A stretch of 64,000 nt of DNA from Fischerella sp. PCC 9605 (GCF_000517105.1 NZ_KI912152.1:62001-126000), one strand, 5' to 3'; positions 42,709 through 51,836 are shown, counted from the stretch's first letter. The notes: generated from the sequence alone by a model not told the origin. Numbers and translations are program-made.

Positions 42709-44606
42709 GTAACCAAGACTACCGACTTGACTTACCTGTACCAGTAGGCGGCGAGGACTTACCCATTCCCGTCACTGATAACGCACCACAGCAAGAACCA
42801 GCAAAGGATAAAGCTTTTTTAGAGTGGCATAACTACGCCAGCCAAAGGCATATTCGAGATTTAGCTTTCGACCCAGTTCGAGGGGATTTGTGGTTGGCGA
42901 CGGGGGGAGGAGTGCTGCACTGGTTGCCAGGATTTGACCGATTTACCCGCTACACTAGTGAACATGGATTACCAGGTAACTCAGTAATGGCAGTAGCGGT
43001 GGATGGGTCGGGTCAAGTTTGGGCGGCTCATGAGCATTTCGGACTATACTACCTCAAAAATGACATTTGGCGGCCTTATACCATCTTGGGGGAAGTAAAA
43101 GTTAGCTGTTTAACCACAGACTCCACAGGTTGGCTTTGGGTGGGAACTACTAACGGCATCTATGCTATCAACAGTACAGACCGCAAACCCGTTATCGAAT
43201 TACCCCCTGCTGGTTTTCCTCCCAGGGCGATCGCTTCGCTATTGCACTCTCGGCAGAATGCAGTAGCCAAGGAAAATGATATTTGGCTGTGTAACGCTCA
43301 AGGTGTCTATCATTACCATAACTCTAGCTGGGTACGCTCTACCGATAGCGTGCAACCGGATATTCTGACGCTAGCTCTGCAAGGCAAAAACCTTTGGTTA
43401 GGAACGTTTCGAGGACTGGTGCGAATTGACTTAACGACCAACCAGCCGCATAAAATTGATACTATGCCTAGTCGCGAAATCACTACCCTTGCCCCCTATT
43501 CTCAAGGAGTTTGGGCAGCTTGTGGGGAACAAGTGGGTTTAGCAACGGAGACTGGTTGGACACCTTTGGGAGACAAACAACTCAACAGCACCATCACCAG
43601 TTTGGCAGCAAGTGATGAGCAAGTATGGATTGGCACCCACGATGGACTATGGCGGGGTGGAAAAGAAGGGATGCACCTGCACTTAACGGATACACCACCC
43701 GATGTCATTGGTTTACCTTCTCCTGAACACTCTCCCGCCACCTTCAGCAACCTGGTGCAGGCGCTGTCAGTACAGCAATTGCAAGGGCGTTCTATTTTAT
43801 GGATTGGTACAGTTCGCGGTCTTTATCGTTTAGACCTATTTTCTGAGACTTGGCGGCGCTACGGTCAATTGGGAACACAAGATAACCGTGCAATTACCAC
43901 CAGTACAGAGCAAAAGACTGTTTGGGTTGCTAGCTGGAGTAGCGGTTTACATGGCTTAACACAAAAGAATGAACTGCAAACCGCGCCTGATATTTCTGAA
44001 CCGATTTTAGCCCTAGCTACCAAAAACGCTCAGTACTGGGCTGTCGGTTTAGATGGTCTTTATCATTACAAAGATTCTGTCTGGGTACAAGTAATTTCCT
44101 CTAAAGAACTGCCTGTAAGAGGGTGGCTGCAAGCTGTTGCCCAAGGTGTCACAGACCATGTTTGCTTGGGTACTTCAGCCGGATTGTTGGTCTACAAACT
44201 TGATACAAAACAACTAACGCCAGTCAGTGGCACTTTAGGTAGTGCTGATGTGCGTTCTCTCTTAGCAATTGGACGGGGTGAGTCGGAACTGCTTTGGGTG
44301 GGAACCAGTCAGGGACTGTATGTGGGTAATTTCAGCAATTGGGAGTCTGTATCCGAACTTGAGAAGCGAACAATTACAGCTTTAGTTTGGGATAGTAATG
44401 CTAGTAGTTTGTGGGTTGGGACAGATAGAGGGTTATTTCGTTTGCTTGCTGTGGGCAATAGCTGGAAGATAGCAAACGAATTTCACATCCATAATAGCGG
44501 CTTGGGGGCAAATCGGGTAACAGCGCTTGCTATTAGCACGGGTGAGGATGGTGAAACTAAATTATGGGTAGGTACACCATGCGGTTTGAGTTGCTACACC
44601 TACTAA
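42705..44606 (+). CDS. beta-propeller protein with two-component-regulator-type repeats (operon gene 6)
   Basis: A 633-residue protein made of about twelve or more ~40-residue blades with the repeating W-(V/L)-G-T-x-x-G-(L/I)-(Y/F/W) and V-(W)-A motifs, like the ligand-binding propellers in hybrid sensor kinases (Reg_prop). There is no signal peptide, so it is probably cytosolic. Two propellers of about six to seven blades could be formed. It may serve as the binding platform or sensor of the operon. It is the last gene; the next frame starts 138 bases later. Its start overlaps gene 5 (ATGA). Confidence 0.8.
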   Translation: MSNQDYRLDLPVPVGGEDLPIPVTDNAPQQEPAKDKAFLEWHNYASQRHIRDLAFDPVRGDLWLATGGGVLHWLPGFDRFTRYTSEHGLPGNSVMAVAVDGSGQVWAAHEHFGLYYLKNDIWRPYTILGEVKVSCLTTDSTGWLWVGTTNGIYAINSTDRKPVIELPPAGFPPRAIASLLHSRQNAVAKENDIWLCNAQGVYHYHNSSWVRSTDSVQPDILTLALQGKNLWLGTFRGLVRIDLTTNQPHKIDTMPSREITTLAPYSQGVWAACGEQVGLATETGWTPLGDKQLNSTITSLAASDEQVWIGTHDGLWRGGKEGMHLHLTDTPPDVIGLPSPEHSPATFSNLVQALSVQQLQGRSILWIGTVRGLYRLDLFSETWRRYGQLGTQDNRAITTSTEQKTVWVASWSSGLHGLTQKNELQTAPDISEPILALATKNAQYWAVGLDGLYHYKDSVWVQVISSKELPVRGWLQAVAQGVTDHVCLGTSAGLLVYKLDTKQLTPVSGTLGSADVRSLLAIGRGESELLWVGTSQGLYVGNFSNWESVSELEKRTITALVWDSNASSLWVGTDRGLFRLLAVGNSWKIANEFHIHNSGLGANRVTALAISTGEDGETKLWVGTPCGLSCYTY

Positions 44607-44743
44607 CCAATCCAAAATCTAAAATAAAAATGCCTCACGCCCTCTGTCGAAATATTTTGATATTAAATGTATCCTGTAAAATTATTAGGGAACTGAGCTT
44701 CAATTTGGAGCAGGAGTGTTAATTTTATCTGTAATTTCAAAAA

Positions 44744-45046
44744 ATGAGTGAACATCAAATGAAAATTAAAGGTATCAAACGCGGTCAAACGATTGAACTA
44801 TTAGAACAAATTAATGATATCCCTGATGGTACAGAAATTATCGTTGAATTTGTGATTTCTTCAAATCAAATAACAAAAACTCCACAAACTTTAAGTGATG
44901 AAGAAAGGCTCTCCAAACTCAACCAATTATTTGGTGTTTGGCAAGACCAACCTGAACTAGTAGAAATATTTGCAGAAATTGACCAACAACGCCACGCTTA
45001 TCGAGGTAGAGTTATCGATTCTATTGAAAATCAAGATAAGCAATAA
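44744..45046 (+). CDS. vapB: antitoxin of a VapBC-type pair
   Basis: A ~100-residue protein directly before a PIN-domain toxin with TAATG overlap at 45046. The N-terminus (K-I-K-G-I-K-R-G-Q-T-I-E-L-L) is a beta-strand type DNA-binding start, with an A-b-r-B-like flavour. The C-terminal half is acidic and likely disordered, typical of an antitoxin arm that covers the toxin's active site. The start may be the first Met or the Met six residues in (M-K-I-K). Antitoxin-toxin order and the overlap are characteristic. Confidence 0.7.
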   Translation: MSEHQMKIKGIKRGQTIELLEQINDIPDGTEIIVEFVISSNQITKTPQTLSDEERLSKLNQLFGVWQDQPELVEIFAEIDQQRHAYRGRVIDSIENQDKQ

Positions 45047-45438
45047 TGTACTTGTTAGATACTAATATTTGCATTGCACTACTTAATAATAACCCCAAGG
45101 CAGTTGCAAAATTTAATTTTTTATTTGCTCAATGTTATATTTCTACAATAGTTGTTTCAGAACTTTATAAAGGTGTTTACTGTTCCCAGCAAGTTGAAAA
45201 GAATTTAGAAATATTAGCACAGTTAACTCAACTGCTAACAGTTGAACCATTTGACTTAAATGCGGCTGTTGAATTTGGTAAGATTCAAAGCGAACTCAGA
45301 CAAATTGGTAAACCAACAGGGGAAATTGATGCGTTGATTGGTGCTGTTGCGCGATCGCGTAATGATATTCTTGTTACTAATAACATCAAAGATTTTGAAA
45401 ATATCCTCAATTTGCAGTTAGAGAACTGGCTGGAGTGA
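45046..45438 (+). CDS. vapC: PIN-domain ribonuclease toxin, VapC
   Basis: A 130-residue PIN protein with the four acidic positions: Asp5 (L-L-D-T-N), Glu39 (V-V-S-E-L), Asp95 (G-E-I-D-A-L-I-G) and Asp116 (N-I-K-D-F-E-N). VapC toxins cut tRNA or rRNA with Mg or Mn. The gene is complete and coupled to the antitoxin gene. It follows the CHAT operon and may stabilise the plasmid. Confidence 0.85.
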   Translation: MYLLDTNICIALLNNNPKAVAKFNFLFAQCYISTIVVSELYKGVYCSQQVEKNLEILAQLTQLLTVEPFDLNAAVEFGKIQSELRQIGKPTGEIDALIGAVARSRNDILVTNNIKDFENILNLQLENWLE

Positions 45439-45538
45439 TAAAAATTCAGAATGAAAAGTGACGAATTTTTGCAAAAACCGGAATATTACACAGCAAAGTT
45501 GTATTAAATTTTAGTAAAAACCTCTTCCTTGCCCAGCT

Positions 45539-46996
45539 ATGCTGCCAGACTACTCCGGTCAAAATCTCCGAGGACGTTCTTTTAAAGGTCAAAACCTGAC
45601 AGGAGCAAACTTTAGCGGTGCAGATATTAGAGGCGCAAACTTTACCAATGCCATACTCAAAGATGGTGATTTCAGAGGTGCTAAGGCTGGATTACAGAGG
45701 CATTGGGTAATTGGGTTAGTCATAGTCTCATGGGTGCTGTCAGCACTATCAGGGTTTTTTTCAATCGTCGTTGGTGCATTAATAGCATATATTTTTGACA
45801 CCAAAAACATTGAAAACGTCATAACAGGGATGGTCTCTCTAATTGTGGTGACAGTCTTTTTTATCGTTACTATCCGCAAGGGTTTAATAGCAAGTTTAGC
45901 AACCGTCGTTATAGCCTTAGCCGGAACCGGAGCATTAGCCGGAGCCTTAGCCGTAGCTGGAGCCTTTGCTGTAGTTGTAGCCGGAGCTTTCGCAGGAGCG
46001 GGAGCCTTAGCGGGAGCATTAGCCGTAGCTGGATATGGAGTTTTAGCTTTTGCTGTAGCTTTCGCTGTAGTCGTAGCCGGAGCTTTCGCAAGAGATAGAG
46101 CCTTAGCGGGAGCCGTCGGCTTTGTACTATTTAGCGCTTACATTGGCTGGCGTAGTTTAACTGGAGATGAAAAATACGCTTCGGTTCGCTCAGTTGCCAT
46201 TGCCTTTGCTGCTACAGGCGGAACTAGCTTTTACAATGCCGATTTAACCGACGCTGACTTCACAGGTGCAACACTTAAAAACACAGATTTCCGAAATGCA
46301 AACATAACCCACACCCGTTTTTACGAAACCAAAAAACTTGACTTTGCCAGAGTCGGCGACACCATATTAGCTAAACGAAATATCTTGAATTTACTCGTCA
46401 CTGGTAATGGTCGAGGAAAAAGCTATTTTGCTGCTAACCTCAAAGGCGCTAACCTCATCGGCGCTGACTTTAAAGAGGCAAATCTTAAACACGCTGATAT
46501 CAGTGAAGCCACTTTTCAAGGAGCTTGTTTAGAGTGGGCAAATCTAAATCGCACTCAGGCAATTGAAACTGATTTTACCAGCGCCCAAATGACGGGCGCT
46601 TGTGTGGAAGCGTGGAATATCGAAAGTACAACCAAGTTAAATAATGTCGATTGTCGCTTTATTTATCTGCTAGAAAATCCCAAGCCTGGAACCGATGACA
46701 GAGAACGCCGTCCCAGTAGTGGAGAATTTCAACCAGGAGAATTTACCAAGCTGTTTGAAGAGGTTTTAAATACAGTTGATTTAATTTTCCGTGACGGTAT
46801 TGACTGGAAAGCTTTTGTTGCAGCATTCAAAAAAGTGCAAGTCGAAAATGAAGACACGGAATTAGCTATTCAAAGTATTGAAAACAAAGGTGATGGCGTA
46901 GTCGTCGTTAAAGTTGCTGTCCCTATTGATGCTGATAAAGAAAAGATTCATAGTGATTTTACGCAAAATGGGGTCAGCGTACCCGTGGGGGATTAG
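45539..46996 (+). pseudogene. pentapeptide-repeat membrane protein, 3' end lost to a MITE
   Basis: The frame has an N-terminal block of A-(D/N)-L-x-x repeats (residues ~8-45), then membrane helices (~55-120) and a low-complexity hydrophobic section of G-A-L-A-V-A-G-A-F-A type repeats (~130-200), further pentapeptide repeats (~235-260 and ~300-345), and a C-terminal domain (E-F-T-K-L-F-E-E-V-L... D-W-K-A-F-V-A-A-F). The last ~9 residues come from MITE copy C, so the true C-terminus is missing. The repeated GTAGCTGGAGCC-like DNA in the middle could expand or shrink. Confidence 0.65.
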
Positions 46997-47178
46997 TGTA
47001 CGTTAAGACAATCTTGATCGCCAGCAAGCCCAAGAAATTCGTTCTCAAGGCTTGATTAAACGGTCGATTAAAAGAAGTTTGGACGATGCTACAGATTGAA
47101 GGGCGATCTCTATAAGTCTTGCGAGGAAGGGATTGCTCCCCTAGCGTACAGTTTACCCCCCACGGGTACGCTGACCCC
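46970..47178 (-). mobile_element. 209-bp MITE, copy C (inverted relative to A and B)
   Basis: The complement of this stretch appears identical to copies A and B over the full 209 bases. It joins the truncated pentapeptide gene on its left and the headless SNF2 fragment on its right, with no sign that the two were ever one gene. I infer recombination between MITE copies rather than a simple insertion. Confidence 0.8.
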
Positions 47179-47179
47179 A

Positions 47180-47655
47180 TCTTTAGTCAGTTTACGGAAG
47201 TCTGCGAACAAATCGAAAAATATCTCAAACACAATCTGCATTGCAATACTTACTATCTACATGGAGGTACTAGTCGCCAACTTCGAGAACAAATGATTAG
47301 TGATTTCCAAAACCCAGAAACAGAACCATCTGTGTTTGTGCTTTCCCTAAAAGCAGGTGGTGTTGGTATTACTCTCACTAAAGCTAATCATGTCTTTCAC
47401 TTTGACCGTTGGTGGAACCCAGCAGTTGAAGACCAAGCCACTGACCGTGCTTTTCGGATTGGTCAAAACAAGAATGTCTTTGTGCATAAATTTGTGGCAA
47501 TTGGTACTTTAGAAGAGAGAATCGACTCCTTGATTGAAGATAAGAAAAAACTCTCTTCAATGGTAGTTGTCAGTGATGAATCTTGGTTAACTCAATTAGA
47601 TAATGAAGCCTTTAAACAATTAATAGCCTTGAATAAGAGTACTATTTTGGAGTGA
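47180..47655 (+). pseudogene. C-terminal fragment of a SNF2-family helicase
   Basis: The frame starts at the MITE edge with I-F-S-Q-F-T-E-V and continues through Y-L-H-G-G-T, V-F-V-L-S-L-K-A-G-G-V-G-I-T-L-T, H-F-D-R-W-W-N-P-A-V-E-D-Q-A-T-D-R-A-F-R-I-G-Q, which are motifs IV-VI of the Snf2 C-terminal lobe, then the L-I-E-D-K-K-K-L end. The first lobe and most of the ~1000-residue protein are missing. A SWIM-domain gene follows (47661), the usual partner of this bacterial helicase. Confidence 0.8.
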
Positions 47656-47660
47656 GTATT

Positions 47661-48500
47661 ATGACTAAATTTAGTCGGACTTGGTGGGGCGATCGCTTTA
47701 TTAAAGCTTTAGAAGCTTTTACTGATGATCACCGACTCCAACGCGGACGTTCTTATGCTCGTGGTGGCAAAGTTAAAAGTTTTGAGATTAAACTGAATCA
47801 AATCACTGCTAAAGTTAGAGGCTCAATTAATCCTTACTTTGGAGTTTATAAAGAACCTACATATAACATAGTCATTGAAATTACACCTATTGCCAAAGCG
47901 CGCTGGAATGAAGCCATACAAAAACTATCTGCTAAGGCTAGTATTGTTTCTCGATTGCTCCTCAATGAAGTTCCCGAAAATATTGAATCAACTTTCTCTC
48001 AAATCGGATTACATTTATTACCTCATAGTAGTAAAGATTTTAAAACTAAATGCTCTTGTCCAGATGAAGCTAATCCCTGCAAGCATATTGCAGGAGTTTA
48101 TTATTTAGTTGCTTCTCAACTGGATACCAATCCATTTTTATTATTTGAATTGCGGGGATTATCGAAAACAGAGCTTCAAGCGAAATTAGCTGCTTCTGGG
48201 TTGGGTCAAGCGTTATCAGTAGCACTTGACGAACAAAAATTAAACATAGAACCTTGTCAATCTTTTTATACGAAACTAGAGAAACAATCTGTTCATCAAA
48301 AGCCAAATCTTCGGGAGTTTTGGTTAGGTAGCAAGCGGTTGCCATCCACTATTGAAGCGTCAAACGATCGCCCAATTTCAGCTATTTTGATTAAGAAGGA
48401 GGGAGATTTCCCTGCTTTCTGGCAAAAAGATAATTCTTTCATTGAGACGATGTCAGAACTTTATCAACGAGTCAAAACTAAAAATCAAAACTCGATTTAA
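47661..48500 (+). CDS. SWIM zinc-finger protein
   Basis: About 279 residues with the SWIM signature C-S-C-P-D-E-A-N-P-C-K-H (C-x-C-x(n)-C-x-H) in the middle, and T-W-W-G at the N-terminus typical of the family that accompanies bacterial SNF2 helicases. The ATG at 47661 is preferred over the GTG at 47652, since GGAG lies before it. Predicted nucleic-acid or protein binding. Its partner helicase gene is truncated just upstream. Confidence 0.75.
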   Translation: MTKFSRTWWGDRFIKALEAFTDDHRLQRGRSYARGGKVKSFEIKLNQITAKVRGSINPYFGVYKEPTYNIVIEITPIAKARWNEAIQKLSAKASIVSRLLLNEVPENIESTFSQIGLHLLPHSSKDFKTKCSCPDEANPCKHIAGVYYLVASQLDTNPFLLFELRGLSKTELQAKLAASGLGQALSVALDEQKLNIEPCQSFYTKLEKQSVHQKPNLREFWLGSKRLPSTIEASNDRPISAILIKKEGDFPAFWQKDNSFIETMSELYQRVKTKNQNSI

Positions 48501-48628
48501 AATTCAAGCCTGGTTGTTGCGCTCACCTACATTGCGGCGTAGCCGATTGCTGTCTCAAGATATCATAAATCTAGGGTAAATCGTTCACGCTACCCTAATT
48601 CCTACGTAATTTATTTAGAATCGCCACA

Positions 48629-48967
48629 TTAGATCTCAATTAACTTGAAGCCCCAAGGTTTGAGAGCAGCTACAGCTATTTCTATATCTACACCTTCATA
48701 AGCCTCCCATTCCGAAGGGTGATCTTTAGGATGTCCATCGCCGACATTACCTGCAACTTTAATGATTGGACAGTTTGCCAAGCAATCGCGCTCTATGCCT
48801 TTTGGGAGTGCTAGTTGGATTTTGTGACCAACAAATTTCGTTGTACTTGAATTAGCTACAGATTCACGGATTAAACAGATATCACCAGCACTCCCCCAAG
48901 TAGTTTGATAGATGTGGAGGAACGATATATAGGTTTCTGGTTTGATGGATCTTTTAAGAACTTGCAT
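48629..48967 (-). CDS. hypothetical protein, 112 residues
   Basis: A small soluble frame of unrecognised family. The ATG at 48967 is supported by AGAAAGGTTACA just upstream; a longer form from 49033 is possible. It has a D-I-C-L-I-R-E-S segment and an acidic, Trp-containing C-terminal half. No partner gene and no known motif. Confidence 0.45.
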   Translation of the reverse strand: MQVLKRSIKPETYISFLHIYQTTWGSAGDICLIRESVANSSTTKFVGHKIQLALPKGIERDCLANCPIIKVAGNVGDGHPKDHPSEWEAYEGVDIEIAVAALKPWGFKLIEI

Positions 48968-49375
48968 TGTAACCTTTCTACCTATTAGCATCCTACCTAG
49001 ATCATCTGTGATTGTAATCGGTAGCCAGCACAAGCGCTCATGTATTTCCCAACCTGCTGAAAACCTGTTGTTTAACTAGCTTTAACCTTTTGGTAGTGTT
49101 GTAGATGCGTTGCTCATTGATTTGAAACATTGGCTGCTTCTTGAATTTGGAATCTATCTCAACTGGGGGAACAACACTACCACACGAAAACGCAGAAGGC
49201 AGACTTAATAGCTCCTGCCACAAACTAAATTATCCACTAGACTATACAACACAACAAAGCCTGCCTCTCTCCCAAGCCAATATGCATCTGATTAAAAAAC
49301 TGATACTATTGCAGCTATTGAGAAGTGAAAGTTAATCGTGACAGATACAAACGCAGGGTGTATGCGTAAAAAATT

Positions 49376-50017
49376 ATGATTATCGGGCTGACGAACCAAA
49401 AGGGGGGAGCGGGGAAAACCACTGTATCTGGTCATCTAGCATACTGGTTAAGCCAGCATGGGACAGTAATTGTTGTCGATGCAGATGCACAACACAGCAG
49501 TACAAACTGGATGAAAGACCTGCAACTGCCATGTCAAACAATGATAGACCCAGATGATTTATTTGATGAACTTCCAGCGCTAGCAGAACAATATAATGCT
49601 GTAGTTGTAGACGGCCCAGGTAGCCTGAGTGAAACAACCAAAGCAATTTTATCCAGATGTGACCTAGCTCTAGTACCCTGTAAACCAGCAGGGTTAGATA
49701 TGCACAGTACATCCAAGATGTTACGTATCCTGCGACAAGCAAGAGAATTGCGCTCTGGGATGCCTCAGGTAGGATTGTTTTTAAATCAAGCCAAAAAAGG
49801 GACAGTCCTGCTCAAAGATGCCCAAAGAGCTTTATCACAAAAAAATACGGGCTTTCCTTTGCTAAAAACGATAGTGTATGACCTCCAGGTAATTGCCGAT
49901 GCACCAGGACAAGGCACGACGGTTTGGGGATTAGGAGGAACAACAGCCAAACGTGCAGCCAAGGACTTTGAGGAACTTTTTACCGAAGCCTTGGGGGTAG
50001 CCAATGGCAAGAGATAG
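49376..50017 (+). CDS. parA: ParA-type partition ATPase
   Basis: A 213-residue small ParA with the deviant Walker A K-G-G-A-G-K-T-T (9-16), the A' box V-V-D-A-D-A-Q and the Walker B V-V-V-D-G-P-G. The absence of an N-terminal helix-turn-helix places it in the short, plasmid-type (type Ib-like) group. It drives plasmid segregation with ParB. It overlaps the parB start by 14 bases. Confidence 0.9.
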   Translation: MIIGLTNQKGGAGKTTVSGHLAYWLSQHGTVIVVDADAQHSSTNWMKDLQLPCQTMIDPDDLFDELPALAEQYNAVVVDGPGSLSETTKAILSRCDLALVPCKPAGLDMHSTSKMLRILRQARELRSGMPQVGLFLNQAKKGTVLLKDAQRALSQKNTGFPLLKTIVYDLQVIADAPGQGTTVWGLGGTTAKRAAKDFEELFTEALGVANGKR

Positions 50018-50933
50018 ACGACTGGTAGAGGATTTTATCTTCAGGGATGAACAGACAAACCAGAATCCGGCTACTATGCCCCTAAGTTTGATTGTGCTGC
50101 CCAAGGAGGAACTGCGATACTACATCGATCCAGAAGAAGTAGAAAAAATTGTTGCTAGTGCTAGAAAAAACGGCATACTGGAACCGCTTTTAGTTCGTCC
50201 TATCCTCGGTAGCGATCAACATGAAGTAGTAGCAGGAGCAAAACGCTACAGAGCAGCCCAGATTCTCCAGCTAGTTGAAGTCCCTGTTGTTATCCGCGAA
50301 CTTAATGACGAAGATGCCCTAGAAATTGCCCTGATTGAAAACTTTGCTCGTTCGGCGCTCACTGACCTTGAAGAAACAGATGGAGTCTTGCGGCTTTTGG
50401 CTGTCAAGCTCAAAATTTCACTCCAAGAAGTACCACCACTGCTACATCACATACAAAACCAACTGCGGGGTAGACTTTCCACCAATAACGTTATTGGTGA
50501 AGATCAAATTCAGATAGTACAATCTTGTTTGACTTCTTTAGGTAACATCAAACTGGATTCATTTATCAGTAATCGCTTGCCCTTACTGAACCTACCCAGT
50601 GACATCTTACAGGTATTGCGCTCTGGCAAATTGGAGACAAGTAAAGCCAAAGCAATCGCACGAGTTAGTGATGAGGAAACAAGAAAGCAGCTTCTAGAGG
50701 ATGCTATCGCCTACAATTTCTCGTTGAGCGAGATCAAGCGCAAGATTAAAGAAATTGAGACTCTGTCTGACTCAAACAACAAAACAGAGTCAGCAGCCTT
50801 AAAAGAACGTGTTGATGATGTCTTTCAACGCTTTAAGAAAGCTAAAGCGTGGGATGACCCCAAGAAAAAAATGCAAATAGAGAAGCTGTTGGCTCAGTTA
50901 GAAGCATTGATGAAAACTGAAAACACAAATTGA
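50004..50933 (+). CDS. parB: ParB-type partition protein
   Basis: A 309-residue protein with the ParB/Srx nuclease-like CTPase domain (I-D-P-E-E-V-E-K-I-V-A-S-A-R, G-I-L-E-P-L-L-V-R-P, V-A-G-A-K-R-Y-R-A-A, L-I-E-N-F-A-R), a central helical DNA-binding section and a basic C-terminal end. It overlaps parA, making one operon. The gene contains the 18-bp palindrome at 50481-50498, which may be its own parS. Confidence 0.9.
   Translation: MARDRRLVEDFIFRDEQTNQNPATMPLSLIVLPKEELRYYIDPEEVEKIVASARKNGILEPLLVRPILGSDQHEVVAGAKRYRAAQILQLVEVPVVIRELNDEDALEIALIENFARSALTDLEETDGVLRLLAVKLKISLQEVPPLLHHIQNQLRGRLSTNNVIGEDQIQIVQSCLTSLGNIKLDSFISNRLPLLNLPSDILQVLRSGKLETSKAKAIARVSDEETRKQLLEDAIAYNFSLSEIKRKIKEIETLSDSNNKTESAALKERVDDVFQRFKKAKAWDDPKKKMQIEKLLAQLEALMKTENTN
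50481..50498. promoter_or_regulatory. 18-bp palindrome inside parB, candidate parS
   Basis: ACCAATAACGTTATTGGT is perfectly palindromic. An identical copy lies at 51656-51673, in what seems to be a parB relic. Since both copies share coding context, shared ancestry explains the match as well as function does. Confidence 0.4.
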
Positions 50934-51089
50934 TGAGAGCAGCCACGGATAGCATCATTTGCATATTGACGCTCAGAAAAGGGGGGGGTTCTCACTTTGC
51001 GGTACATCGCTGCCAAGCCGTAGCAATTAGAGCGGGGAATATTCTCGAATAAAACCATGATTTTTGCTTCGGACACCCGCTCTAATTGC

Positions 51090-51230
51090 TTGCCCTACTC
51101 TACGAGAAGCCGCTGCGCGTCTACGGGTTCGCCACGTTGCCCTTCGGGTTCGCAGCCACTCCTGGGGGAGACCCCCAAGACCGTGCTGACTCACCATCTA
51201 GGCAGAAGCCAAGACGGCAAGTGGACTCAC
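51090..51230. repeat. dispersed-repeat cluster downstream of parB
   Basis: Contains the CTACGGGTTCGCC, CCCTTCGGGTTCGC, GGGGGAGACCCCCAAGACCG and TAGGCAGAAGCC words found in the cluster at 2395-2580. Frames across it are spurious. The rest of 50934-51390 contains no gene, except a G-run near 50980. Confidence 0.55.
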
Positions 51231-51390
51231 CTCCTCGAAAAATACGCTCGTTTTGACGAAGGATTTAACAAGGCGAGTCCGCTATGTCACGGTTTTGTCC
51301 AAGAGTTGGAAACCCTTTGATTTATTTATCTAGGCCACAAATATTTATCTAAACAACAACAACAAGGTAGATAATTTTGGGCGTTTAGAG

Positions 51391-51526
51391 ACGTTGTGGA
51401 AAGTATTTAACTTATTCGACAACGTTCACTCTTGACATAAGCCAACGAAAACGCCTGGATATTAGCAACGTTGTGGAAAATATACACATCGTCAAAGGCT
51501 TAATTTGTTGACTTTGTGGACATTAT
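51391..51526. repeat. iteron-like repeats
   Basis: ACGTTGTGGAAAGTAT (51391), ACGTTGTGGAAAATAT (51468) and ACTTTGTGGACATTAT (51511) form a family of 16-bp repeats with an inverted partial copy (GACAACGT) at 51419. They lie in the gene-free part between parB and the parR-like gene. This is the arrangement of a centromere or initiator-binding region. Confidence 0.5.
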
Positions 51527-51589
51527 GGTAGAGATAAATTAATCGATGGGTCGACGAGATATCAAGGTAGTTCCCTCCCACATTTGATG

Positions 51590-51720
51590 AGTTTCGTCCC
51601 TCATCAGCACCACTCCTGCATCTACTTCAAAACCAATTGCCCTTGCTTACTCGCTACCAATAACGTTATTGGTGAAGAGACAATCAGTGTAGTGCAGTTG
51701 CAAAGTCATCAATGCGCGAT
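51590..51720. pseudogene. parB relic carrying the second palindrome
   Basis: The sequence CACCACTCCTGCATC...AAAACCAATTGC...CACC/TACCAATAACG follows parB bases 50440-50510 with mismatches, and translates around the palindrome as T-N-N-V-I-G-E in both places. I infer a decayed second parB copy, or conserved parS context. Confidence 0.4.
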
Positions 51721-51836
51721 CACACCCGAATAGCTGGTTCTTCCCATTGGACATTTGACAGATTTTGTTTCCCAATCAATTGCGGAACTTACGGCGATTT
51801 TATTAACGTAAGTACCGACGGTCAGGTCTTTTCAGT

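Noticed and set aside
45909-46091. Leu/Arg-rich antisense frame
   Set aside because: It is the opposite-strand shadow of the Ala/Gly/Val repeat of the pentapeptide protein.
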